Source: G965212025 sp965215765
GTDB lineage: Bacteria; Pseudomonadota; Gammaproteobacteria; Poriferisulfidales; Oxydemutatoraceae
Length of the DNA stretch: 64,000 nt
NCBI GenBank assembly: GCA_965215765.1
Contig: OZ244118.1
Location: 2,418,001-2,482,000, forward strand
Direction: 5' to 3'
The notes below the pieces were generated by a model that was given only the letters and a program-made list of their open reading frames with translations, searched no databases and had not been told where the DNA came from. A program made the translations under genes and the position numbers. Shown in pieces: positions 16,433-25,200 of the stretch. Position 1 is the first letter of the stretch. Every line of letters begins with the position of its first letter.

Positions 16433-18019
16433 TCAGGAGACGATGCGTGGCGCAATAAAAACCAGTAGCTCTCTGGTGTCTTTTGCGTGCAGTTTTCTGC
16501 CGAACAGATTGCCAATCAAAGGGATCTTGCCAAGTACGGGCACGAAGCTATGGGAGTTGTTCTCGGTTTTGAAAAATATGCCACCGATAATGACCACGGA
16601 ATTGTTTTTTGCCAGCAGTCTGGTGCGTATTTCACGACGGCTGATTGGTGGGTTGGTGAGTCTTTTGTCGACGGTGTCCTTGCTTACAGCAACGTCCAAT
16701 ATCATTCTCCCGGAATCAATGATGCTCGGGGTGACTGCCAAACGTATCCCCGCCTGCTTGAACTCTGTGCGCGTACCTTGGTCAGAAACTGTGGCATAAG
16801 GCACTTCGTCACCCTGAAAAATCATCGCTTCACGGTTATTCAAAGTGTAAATCTTCGGGCTGGAAATGATTTTGGTTTTGCCTTCCCTCTCCAAGGCACT
16901 CAATTCCACTTTCAGACGGCGTCGATCCAGCAATAGCCCCAGCCCCCACACAGGAGCTTCAACAGCCGCATTGACAATCAGGTTGCGCCTGTCGCCAAGA
17001 GTCAAAGTGCCACCACTGTCTACGCCGCCGGCCGTCCCGCCAAGATGAAAATTTTCCGACCCTTCTCGTGTTTTGTAGCCCAGACGCGCGCCCAGCTTGT
17101 ACTCAAAGTCTTCCCCCGCTTCCACAATGTACGCCTCAATCAAAATCTGCTTGGCAGGCACATCGGTTTTCGCGATCACAGCGGCCACGACCTCCAGTTC
17201 CTTTGCTTTTCCCTGAACGATCAGAGAACGAGTCGGAACGTCCACAGCCAGCTGTAAAGTGCTTTTCTTGTTTTTGCCACCAAAAAGGGAAAGCAAGGTC
17301 TCGCGCATGAGTTTGGGGTCACTGTGCCTGAGTCGAAACAACTCGGCGTGAAGTTCGTCGCTGCCCGGCAACTCAATACGGCTCCCCGCAGACAGAGATT
17401 TTTTTTCGGCTTGAGTCGAGACATGAAGCACGTTTCGACTTTCCCAGCTATGCAAGCCCAGCATATCCACAACAGAGGAAAAGGCATCGCGCCACGGGAT
17501 ACGGCGCAGACGCAATGACAGACTTTTTTCTGACACCTTCTCGCTCAGTGCCATGTTGGCATCCACCAGAATCGCGAGCGCACGCAACGCCACGTCAGCA
17601 GGAACATTCTGCAGAAACAGAGATATTGGCAAACCTCTGTCCCGGGACAGCCTCGCCTCCAACGATTCGGACAACTTGATTCTTTCCGGGGTACCGGAAC
17701 TGTCCGGAGGAGCTGTCTTTTCAGGAATTCCAGTCAGAAGTTTCCGTTTTTTTCCATCTTTTGACCGCTGAGCCAGCGTCTTCTTCACTTTGCGTATTTT
17801 CCTTTCCCTGGGGGCTCCGGAATCACCAGATTTTCCTTGTTCCGTACGTACGCGCTTTGCCTGATCACTGCCGACCACGATCAGTTTTTCCGGCCGCACT
17901 TCTATGGGGATGGTCAAACATCCAAACAGGCAAAAGCCCACTGCGGCAATTGCCAAAGCGAGGCGGAAAGGAAAATGAAAACCGAAAGGCTTGACCATGA
18001 ATGGGTTCAAGCAATTCAC
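16433..18019 (-). CDS. PilQ/MshL-type outer-membrane secretin
   Basis: This secretin forms the outer-membrane pore for the pilus. The N-terminus has a hydrophobic segment ending LFGC, possibly a lipoprotein signal (Cys34, or Cys27 from the in-frame ATG at 17998). A strikingly Lys/Arg-rich linker follows (about 40-115). Next come an STN-like domain (about 125-205), a short secretin N domain, and the C-terminal secretin core with VPYATVSDQGTRTEFKQAGI and VPVLGKIPLIGNLFGRKL. At 528 residues it is shorter than most PilQ and closer to MshL. It is followed directly by the ATPase gene. The family is certain; PilQ versus MshL is not. Confidence 0.92.
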   Translation of the reverse strand: MNCLNPFMVKPFGFHFPFRLALAIAAVGFCLFGCLTIPIEVRPEKLIVVGSDQAKRVRTEQGKSGDSGAPRERKIRKVKKTLAQRSKDGKKRKLLTGIPEKTAPPDSSGTPERIKLSESLEARLSRDRGLPISLFLQNVPADVALRALAILVDANMALSEKVSEKSLSLRLRRIPWRDAFSSVVDMLGLHSWESRNVLHVSTQAEKKSLSAGSRIELPGSDELHAELFRLRHSDPKLMRETLLSLFGGKNKKSTLQLAVDVPTRSLIVQGKAKELEVVAAVIAKTDVPAKQILIEAYIVEAGEDFEYKLGARLGYKTREGSENFHLGGTAGGVDSGGTLTLGDRRNLIVNAAVEAPVWGLGLLLDRRRLKVELSALEREGKTKIISSPKIYTLNNREAMIFQGDEVPYATVSDQGTRTEFKQAGIRLAVTPSIIDSGRMILDVAVSKDTVDKRLTNPPISRREIRTRLLAKNNSVVIIGGIFFKTENNSHSFVPVLGKIPLIGNLFGRKLHAKDTRELLVFIAPRIVS

Positions 18020-18039
18020 GGCATTGGAACCGGTCTTCC

Positions 18040-18393
18040 TCAGAAAGAAGTGCGGGGAACGGGCAATTGGTATATTTCCCCATTACGCCTGACAACCACT
18101 TTTTCCCAGTCAAGCTTGACGACTTCAACGCCTTCTTTTTCCAGCGCGTCACCGTTGCCCACGATATAGAAATGACCTTGCACGGTCTCCAGCACGGCAA
18201 GCAGGCGTCCCGGGGTTCCCATTATTCCGGCCACTGTGAGCCCCAGGGCTTGCGCCTGGTGGCCACCCCCCGAGTCTTGGGCGGACTGGCTCTCGGGCTC
18301 ACTGGCGAAAGGGTCATCAGCTGCCACCGCCGACATGACAGCCATAAGCAGCACCATGCCCGGAAAATATCGGGAAAATTTATTGCAACACAT
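18040..18393 (-). CDS. PilP/MshK-like pilus assembly protein
   Basis: This 117-residue periplasmic protein has a signal peptide ending VMSAVAA (about 1-25). A flexible acidic, Ser/Gln-rich linker precedes a small beta domain (LTVAGIMGTPGRLLAVLETVQGHFYIVGNGD...) like the homology-region domain of PilP and GspC that contacts the secretin. It overlaps the PilO-like gene by 14 bases and lies 20 bases before the secretin, the usual place for pilP or mshK. Similarity is weak, so the call depends on context and layout. Confidence 0.72.
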   Translation of the reverse strand: MCCNKFSRYFPGMVLLMAVMSAVAADDPFASEPESQSAQDSGGGHQAQALGLTVAGIMGTPGRLLAVLETVQGHFYIVGNGDALEKEGVEVVKLDWEKVVVRRNGEIYQLPVPRTSF

Positions 18394-18952
18394 GTTTTTG
18401 TCGGAACATCCTGAATTTCAGGTTCATCCTCGGCTCCGGTCGGCTCGCTTGAGTCTCTACGCGCTCCTCAAGAATTTGGATTTTGTGAAAGCTTGTGGCA
18501 ATCCGTTCCCTAAAAAGCAGGTAGTCGCGCCATTTGCCTGCCAAGGACAATTGCACCCCCAAATGCATCAACGCATCTGCCTCTTCTTCGGTATCCGAAT
18601 GGATCAGCGGAAGGGGCTTTTCGTACTTCAGCTTTTGCAGGCGCAAGCCAGATGATGTGGCCAGCTCAAAAAGTTTTTTCTGGGTTTGATGAAGCGGAAC
18701 CCCCGCAGCCAAACGTCGTATGCCCGCTTCGATCATTGCCGCAGTTTCCGAAAGTGCGTTTTTTGTTTGCGTCAGACGGATGCGAAGATTTGCGTGTGCC
18801 ACTGATAGTCCGCTTGCTTCGGAAAGCGCGTTGCGGTGTTTCGCATTGTTAAAAAACAAAGGAATGATGACGGCTGACAGGTAGAGCGCGTTGAGCGTAA
18901 ACAGAAACAGCACAAGCAAAAAACGCAGCTTTACAAGGGATATCCTTTTCAC
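18380..18952 (-). CDS. PilO/MshJ-like pilus assembly protein
   Basis: This 190-residue inner-membrane protein has one N-terminal transmembrane helix (about 10-32), a coiled-coil-like stretch (about 40-95) and a C-terminal alpha/beta domain, the PilO/GspM layout. Together with the PilN-like partner upstream it would form the alignment complex linking the cytoplasmic platform to the secretin. The GTG start overlaps the stop of the upstream gene (GTGA), so translation is coupled. Assignment is by topology and gene order rather than a signature motif. Confidence 0.75.
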   Translation of the reverse strand: MKRISLVKLRFLLVLFLFTLNALYLSAVIIPLFFNNAKHRNALSEASGLSVAHANLRIRLTQTKNALSETAAMIEAGIRRLAAGVPLHQTQKKLFELATSSGLRLQKLKYEKPLPLIHSDTEEEADALMHLGVQLSLAGKWRDYLLFRERIATSFHKIQILEERVETQASRPEPRMNLKFRMFRQKHVLQ

Positions 18953-20445
18953 AAGGGCGATCCCGGAATGTCGTGAAATTTCCCACGAAGCAGGAATGAC
19001 ATATTTTTTGAGCCTTGAGCGGAGCTTGCGTTTTTGTTTGCCATATTTTCCAACACCAGCCGTTTGATCGCTTTTTCTTTTTCCAGACTTTCAAAAAAGG
19101 AGTTCAGGACTGCATGGCTTTCGGCAATGCCGGTAATTTCAAAATCACCTTCGCGCAGCAGCAGAGACTTGAACCACAAGCCCCGTGGAGCGGCTTCGCT
19201 TAACAAGCCGAGGCGTGCATTCCCTACGGTGTGCGTTGCTTCCAACTGCCTGATACTTTGCAGTTTTTCCTGACCTGAACCGAGTTCCAGTTCTCGCTTT
19301 GCCAGCGTGGCTTCCAGGGTGGCAAAGAGAGTCTGCGTGTGGCGAAGTTGCTCATGTTGCGTCTCCAATTTTGTGCTTTCATCCAGAAGCAGTTTGTGGG
19401 CTCCCACGCAACTTCCAAGCATGAGGATTGCGGCAGACGCCAGAGGTACAAAATGCCTGTCTCGGAAATCACCACTATTTTCATTCGGAGAAAAATTGAG
19501 GCGTGGCAACGGTGGGCGGGGAAATATCCATTTGCGACTTTCCCGATATGTGGCCGAAAGGGCTGCCAGCACTGAGCGGGAAATATCCTGGCTTCTTTCA
19601 GCGAAAGCCGCTTGCGTGTGCCTATCAGGGTGAACCGTTCGCAGCACCAGCTTTGGCAGGCTTTTGCTCAGAATGGAAGGCCATTCATCAGAAGGTGCAT
19701 TCAAAAGAAATATCCTGACTTCCACGCTTTGATTTGGTGCCTCGTGAAGAAAGAAGTTTTCAATTTCTTCCGCCATTTTTTTCAGAAAATACGCATCTGG
19801 CATCTGGCAAAAAAAATTCGGAGGGGTTTGCGGAACACAACGCACCCGAATTTCAGAAGCTTGAAAGCTGACCAGACACACCCCGGCCGGATCAGGGAGG
19901 ATCCAATGGCATGCGGATTTTTCGAATAGCCCTGTCAGAAACTCCAGAAAAGCCACCGGGATTCTGGAAATTTTTATGCCCAGGTGTTTCGCAACTTGTC
20001 CGTAGAAACGCAGACAACGTCTCTCTGCCGCGCAGAGAAAAAGACCCGGGCGTCCGCCGTTGTTTCCAAGTTGCGCCCATTTCAAAACGAAATCACGCGG
20101 TTCAATGCTGAGGCGCTCACGCCAGAAGCTTTGCTGCGACAAAAGTCTGCGTATTTCCCGAGCTCCCATAAACGGCAGGGAAACAGTGGCAAAGCGGCAT
20201 TGGTCAGCTGCCAGCGAAAACATGCAATCGCCCGCCTGTACCGAGTGATCCCGCAACAGGCGATCCAAAGTTTGGGCACTGTGCCTGGCGCAGGAATCTG
20301 ACCAGGCATCGTCCTGAGTCGTCAAGGCGCACCCACCCGTTTTCAATACGCCACCGCGCAGACGCTGGGCAAAAAAGACACCTTGAGCGGACAGACCAAT
20401 AGCAACTGCTTTCTGTTTCAGGCGATTCGCAAATATCCTTAGCAC
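18949..20445 (-). CDS. PilM-PilN fusion (MshI/GspL-like) pilus assembly protein
   Basis: The 498-residue protein combines what are usually two. Residues 1-300 look like a PilM-type actin-like domain, starting VAIGLSAQGVFFAQRL with the AREIRRLLSQQSFWRERLSI region. A transmembrane helix at about 332-350 (FVPLASAAILMLGSCVGAHK) follows. The C-terminal part is a coiled coil plus PilN-like domain (GLWFKSLLLREGDFEITGIAESHAVLNSFFESLE). MSHA-type MshI has this arrangement. It starts at GTG overlapping the pilT-like stop by seven bases and ends overlapping the PilO-like start, so the operon is tightly packed. Confidence 0.8.
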   Translation of the reverse strand: MLRIFANRLKQKAVAIGLSAQGVFFAQRLRGGVLKTGGCALTTQDDAWSDSCARHSAQTLDRLLRDHSVQAGDCMFSLAADQCRFATVSLPFMGAREIRRLLSQQSFWRERLSIEPRDFVLKWAQLGNNGGRPGLFLCAAERRCLRFYGQVAKHLGIKISRIPVAFLEFLTGLFEKSACHWILPDPAGVCLVSFQASEIRVRCVPQTPPNFFCQMPDAYFLKKMAEEIENFFLHEAPNQSVEVRIFLLNAPSDEWPSILSKSLPKLVLRTVHPDRHTQAAFAERSQDISRSVLAALSATYRESRKWIFPRPPLPRLNFSPNENSGDFRDRHFVPLASAAILMLGSCVGAHKLLLDESTKLETQHEQLRHTQTLFATLEATLAKRELELGSGQEKLQSIRQLEATHTVGNARLGLLSEAAPRGLWFKSLLLREGDFEITGIAESHAVLNSFFESLEKEKAIKRLVLENMANKNASSAQGSKNMSFLLRGKFHDIPGSPL

Positions 20446-21458
20446 CGCACGGCCCCCTCAGCGGCGATTTCCCCGCATTTCAACAGCTTGCCAACTGCTT
20501 TCTCCATGCTGGTCATTTCTTCTGTGCCAGAGGTCTGCATCAAGTTCGGCAACTGATACAAGCGGTCTTCCCGAATAAGCGTCCGAACCGCCTGATTGGC
20601 GTACAGGAATTCAAACGCGGCAACTCGTCCTTTTCCATTTTTCCGAGGCAACAGTTTCTGGTTCAGCAACAGAACCAGGCTGTCAGCGATCCGGCCAAGG
20701 ACTTCGGGTCGCACAGTATCTGGAAAAAGACCAGCGTACCTGCTGAGCGCGGCGGCGCAGGTTCCAGCGTGCAGGGTCGTCAACACCAGATGACCGGTTT
20801 CGGCCGCAGTCAAGGCCAGTCTCGCTGTTTCAGGATCCCTGATTTCGCCAACCAGGATGGCATCCGGATCTTCACGCAAGGCGACACGCAGGGCCGAAGC
20901 AAAATCACGAGCGTCTGTTCCTACTTCGCGCTGGGAAATGATGGAGCGCCTTGACCGAAACTGATGTTCAATGGGATCTTCTATGGTCAGTAAGTGTATT
21001 GCGCGTTGCGTGAGCAAATACTCGAGTAGCGAAACCAGTGTGGTGGATTTACCGCAAGCTGTAGGGCCGGTCACAACTATCAGACCGGCAGAAAACAGCA
21101 TGGAGCGCAAAGCCACCGAGGGCAGACCTAGCTGTTTCACGTCTGGAACCACTGCGTTTATTTTTCGCAAAACAAAAGCCGGGTTTCCGCTTTCAAAATA
21201 GTAGTTGGCTCGAAAACGAAACGCCCCAAGCTCGCAGCTGGTGTCCAGAGAGCGTTCCTCCTGCCAGCGTTTTTTGATGGCTGGAGACAGGTGAAGGGAA
21301 AGAAATTGTTCCAGCGTTTCGAGGCTGCACGGTTGTTGTGTGCCAACTTCCAACTTGCCGTCTTGCCTGAAAGCGAGGGGCAATCCGACATGAAAATGAA
21401 TGTCAGATACGCCAGCTTTTCCGGCGAGTGCCGTGATTTCATTTTGCAGGGCGTTCAT
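20439..21458 (-). CDS. PilT-type retraction ATPase
   Basis: PilT hexamers depolymerise type IV pili. The 339-residue length is normal for PilT. It has the Walker A GPTACGKSTTL (Ala-Cys in place of the common Gly-Ser), Asp box TIEDPIEH, Walker B ILVGEIRDPETARLALTAAETGH, His box HLVLTTLHAGT, and the C-terminal PilT signature as AVRTLIREDRLYQLPNLMQ. ATG 21458 is preceded by GAGGA and matches the family N-terminus; the upstream extension to 21554 does not. It is the first gene of the pilus operon, an unusual place since pilT is normally separate from pilMNOPQ. Confidence 0.9.
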   Translation of the reverse strand: MNALQNEITALAGKAGVSDIHFHVGLPLAFRQDGKLEVGTQQPCSLETLEQFLSLHLSPAIKKRWQEERSLDTSCELGAFRFRANYYFESGNPAFVLRKINAVVPDVKQLGLPSVALRSMLFSAGLIVVTGPTACGKSTTLVSLLEYLLTQRAIHLLTIEDPIEHQFRSRRSIISQREVGTDARDFASALRVALREDPDAILVGEIRDPETARLALTAAETGHLVLTTLHAGTCAAALSRYAGLFPDTVRPEVLGRIADSLVLLLNQKLLPRKNGKGRVAAFEFLYANQAVRTLIREDRLYQLPNLMQTSGTEEMTSMEKAVGKLLKCGEIAAEGAVRC

Positions 21459-21714
21459 GGCTGGTGGTTCCTCATTACGCGATTTTCTTTCAGCGTAGCG
21501 ATTGACTGACGCCAGCAGGCTCACCGGGCTCAAAGCCCGGTGCAATTGACCCACTCGGTATAGTTTTCACGCCGCTCATTTTGGGCAATGCCGAGCTTGC
21601 GAGGCACTGATCACGACAAGTTGCCTATTCTGGCGTACCAGCGTCATGCCTGGTGGTCGTGACGCAAGAAAAACGCCTGCTGTTCCAGAAAGCCAGGTTC
21701 TGCGTAGTTCTTTA
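21459..21714. other. Upstream region of the pilus operon
   Basis: No gene is seen. It should contain the pilus operon promoter on the minus strand. On the plus strand at about 21543 there is CAATTGACCCACT, a 13-base word that also occurs, on the minus strand, upstream of the giant genes. Confidence 0.5.
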
Positions 21715-22213
21715 TTTTTAACCGCGAAAAACGCGAAAGCTAATAATTGCTTTGAGATACATTAGTCGTGCTTTCCGCGAAAAACGTGAAAGTTGGTATT
21801 TGCAATTGCCAAGGTTTCAGTTTTGAGGAAGCCCCAATTCAAGGCCTGTTGTTTTAAGACAATTCAACAGTTGTGCTTCATGTCCATCAGTAATGTTTGT
21901 CATGGCAAACATAGTCAGGCTTATGGACTTGCTTTAAAGGTTCACCCTCTGTGTCTTGAAAGGAATGCCCCTTATGGAAAACTCCTTTTCCAGACACTCC
22001 TGATGCACTGCCTCAAGTAAGCCACACCTCATTTCCCTGAATCGTATGGCATTCATCAGGAAATAAAACTTTTTCACGTGTTTCGCGGTTACTGAATTCG
22101 TGGTTCACAGTTCTCACGCCAGTTGCACGAGTTACAGCCGCCAGATTGCGTAGCATTCATCAGAAAACAAAACCCTTTCGTGTGTTTCGTGGTTATTAAA
22201 TTCGTGTGTAACC
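21715..22213. repeat. MITE-like repeat block downstream of giant gene A
   Basis: This block is homologous to those after genes B, C and D. It opens with TTTTTAACCGCGAAAAACGC and closes near 22174-22205 with the roughly inverted CGTGTGTTTCGTGGTTATTA. It contains one and a half copies of the unit that includes ATGGAAAACTCCTT and CACTGCCTCAAG. No convincing gene is present; open frames here differ between the four blocks. Confidence 0.7.
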
Positions 22214-25200
22214 TCAGCGAACCATACCGCCCAGGAACGCTCTCAGGCGCAATTTCTTGACGTGATGCGGGCCGGGTCTCGGCGTTGTCGGGATCTCGGG
22301 ATCCCAGTTGATAAATTGACTCATCCCTGGCAACTCAGCCACGCTGTCCCGAGGGAATGCCCGGACTTCGTACGCAACACCACCCTGCAGCCCCGTAAAT
22401 TCCGTCCTGACAGCTCCCCCGGGCGTCGGCATCGCAACAGACTGTTCCTCTATCAGTTCTCCGTACGAAAGCAGTTGTACCCGATACCCCAAGCCGAGCA
22501 ATATTCCGTCGACCGGGGCTCCAAAATCAGCATGATCCGCAGTGCGTCCGTAGCCATCATTTCCCGAATACTGCAAGTGTACCTGCACACGACCATTCGC
22601 CTTATGCATCAGCTGCATGGCCAATGTCCCCTCAAGAACGTTGAGCAAAGTAAATGTTGCCGTGCTCATCGCGCCCGTTCCGGCACGGTTGACTGCCCGG
22701 AGCGAATAGCGTATCTGATCTCCTCCTGTGTGCTTCTTGCGCAGCTGCACCAAGGCATGGACTGACAACACATAAGAAGTGGCGGTTCCCTCAACGGGGT
22801 AGCTTTTTCCGTCCACGGAAAGCTGGTAGATGTCTATCGTCGCCCTGTTGCTGCTCGCCGCTTCCCAACTCAGGTTCACTCGATCTGCGGATTCCCATCT
22901 GGCATGCAAGCCTGAAGGTCTGCCAGGCACCGCTATGGTGCTGAACGCATCCCTGTTTTCGGACGCTTGGGCAGGCACTCCGACGCCCGCCCGGTTGCGT
23001 GCATAGACCTGTAACGAATAGCTTCTCTTCGGCAGCAAGTCGGTGATCTCAATCTCGGTGTCAAAAGCACCTGCCGAGAAAAAGGTCTCGGTGCTGCGTC
23101 CTGCGGCACTCACCACCACCACGTAGCCAAAACCGGAACCTGCAACGCGATCAGGAGAAGTCGCAAGCGCATCACCCGCCAGGGGAGCGCAATCGTCATG
23201 TCCCATGATTGCCAATACCAGGCGCGCAGTGGTTTGACCGGGCACAAGCTCCGTTACCGTCGTCGCGCCAGGGAGACTGGGCAAATAGAAGTGACCGGCT
23301 GCCTGATAGCCAGCGACATCTCCATGCACGGCGCGAAGACGGTACGGGTGGGGGCAAGCCTCTTGCTTGTTTTTCCGAAACCCGGCCAGAAAATCTCCGT
23401 CAAAGTCAAAAGTCGGAGCTGTGACCTCCCGTATTGTTCCTGCCAGCTCAAGTTCGTAGGAATCAACCGCTGAACTTCCCGCCGCCCACGTGAAGCGCAG
23501 ATGATCCGGAGATTCCCAGCTCACCGCCAAATCAACCGGTGCGGCAGGAATGTCGGCAAGCGCACGCAGCAAGGGCAACGTGCGGGTATTGCCAAAATGC
23601 CAGGCTCCCGGTTCCCAACCGGCATAAGTCGTAGCACCTGCGCATCTCTGCCCCGCCGCAGTCGGGCAACGCAACTGGGTCAGAGTGCGAGGTGAAGAGC
23701 CATCCGCTGAGCCATTACCCACCAAAGATGCCTGTGCAGACACGGGTGCGTAACTGCGATCAATCACCGCATCCGGAGCAGAATAACCCGCCAGACTCCC
23801 GGTGCTGCCCGATTCCCCATCAACCGAGTTCACCGCATAGCTGTCCTGTATGCGGCGGATATTGTTTCCGACCAACCCCCCGATGGAGAAATGACCCCGC
23901 ACCTCACCGAGTGCATAGCTCGCATGGACAGAACCGGCGTTGTTGCCCACCAGTCCGCCAACACGGCTATCTCCGCTGACCGACACGTCGGCATAGCTGT
24001 AGGCAATGGTGCTTCCGCTGTAGCCGACCAGACCGCCGGCGCGCGAGCCGTTCACAGCGATGGCCGAACCTGTCGCGTAACAGTGCAAAATCGTGCTTCC
24101 CAGACTGTAGCCAACCAGACCGCCAGCATTGCCCCGCCCTTCACCCAAGACGCGCACCGCCGCGTCGGCGCTGCTGTGCAAAATAGCGGCTCCCAGAGCC
24201 AGTCCGGCCAGTCCGCCGGCAGACTCAAGCGCGCTTACTTGCGAAGCCCTCACCGTGTTGCCCACGACCCGACCTTTTGCTTTCACATAACCAACCAGAC
24301 CGCCGACGTACCTGCCCCCGTCAACCTCGGCACTGGCACCACTGTTGATCAGCAATCCTCCGTTGCCACCCGCCAGCCCGCCAATGTTGACCCCGGCTCT
24401 GTTGCCGGAAATCTGTGCGGACTTCACGACGCTGTTCATGACGGTTCCGTCGTTAAAGCCGACCAAAGCCCCGACGCTGTTTTTCCCTTTTACCCACGCT
24501 TCAACGAGCACCACCCCCTTGGCGATCCCGTCTTCTGCAAGCCTGGAGAACAGGCCAATCGTGTTCGTTTCCGGACGGTTAATGTACAGAGCAGAGATTT
24601 GTCGCCCTGCCCCGTCGAAAGTGCCTGAAAAAGGCTCTATCGGATGAAAACCGGCACCGCCTGACCACCCCCGACTCGGGCTGCCGTCAATGTCTGCCAC
24701 CTGCACATAGTGAGCGTACAGATCAGAGCGCGCATCCTGCAGTTGGCACAGCGTGGCAATTTGCCACGGGTTGGTGCTGCTGCCGTCACCCGATGCACTC
24801 TTCAGACCCTTGCCGGCGCATTCCGGAAAGCGGGTCACCGTCCGGATCGTTGACGGCGATCCGGTGCCCACCGAGTTATGGGCGAAGGCTTCCAGCCGAT
24901 ATTCAAAGGCACTCTTAAGCTCCGCAAATTCCATCGTGACCGGGTTCAGAGGATTCCCCAGCGGAATGTCGCGTTCTTCAACCAGCTCCCCGGACGCATA
25001 CAGGCGTATTCGGTAAGCCAGGCGCAAAGCCATGGCTTCCACTGACGCCGCGTAATCAGCGTCAACCGGCTTGCGACCGTAGCCGTCATTGGCAGGGGCT
25101 GTAAAGCTGAGTCTCAGCGTGGTGATCCCTGGCACCACGCGTACATCGGTCAGAGAATCAGGAACACCCAGCAGGCGCACGGAAACACGGGCAGCTTCGC

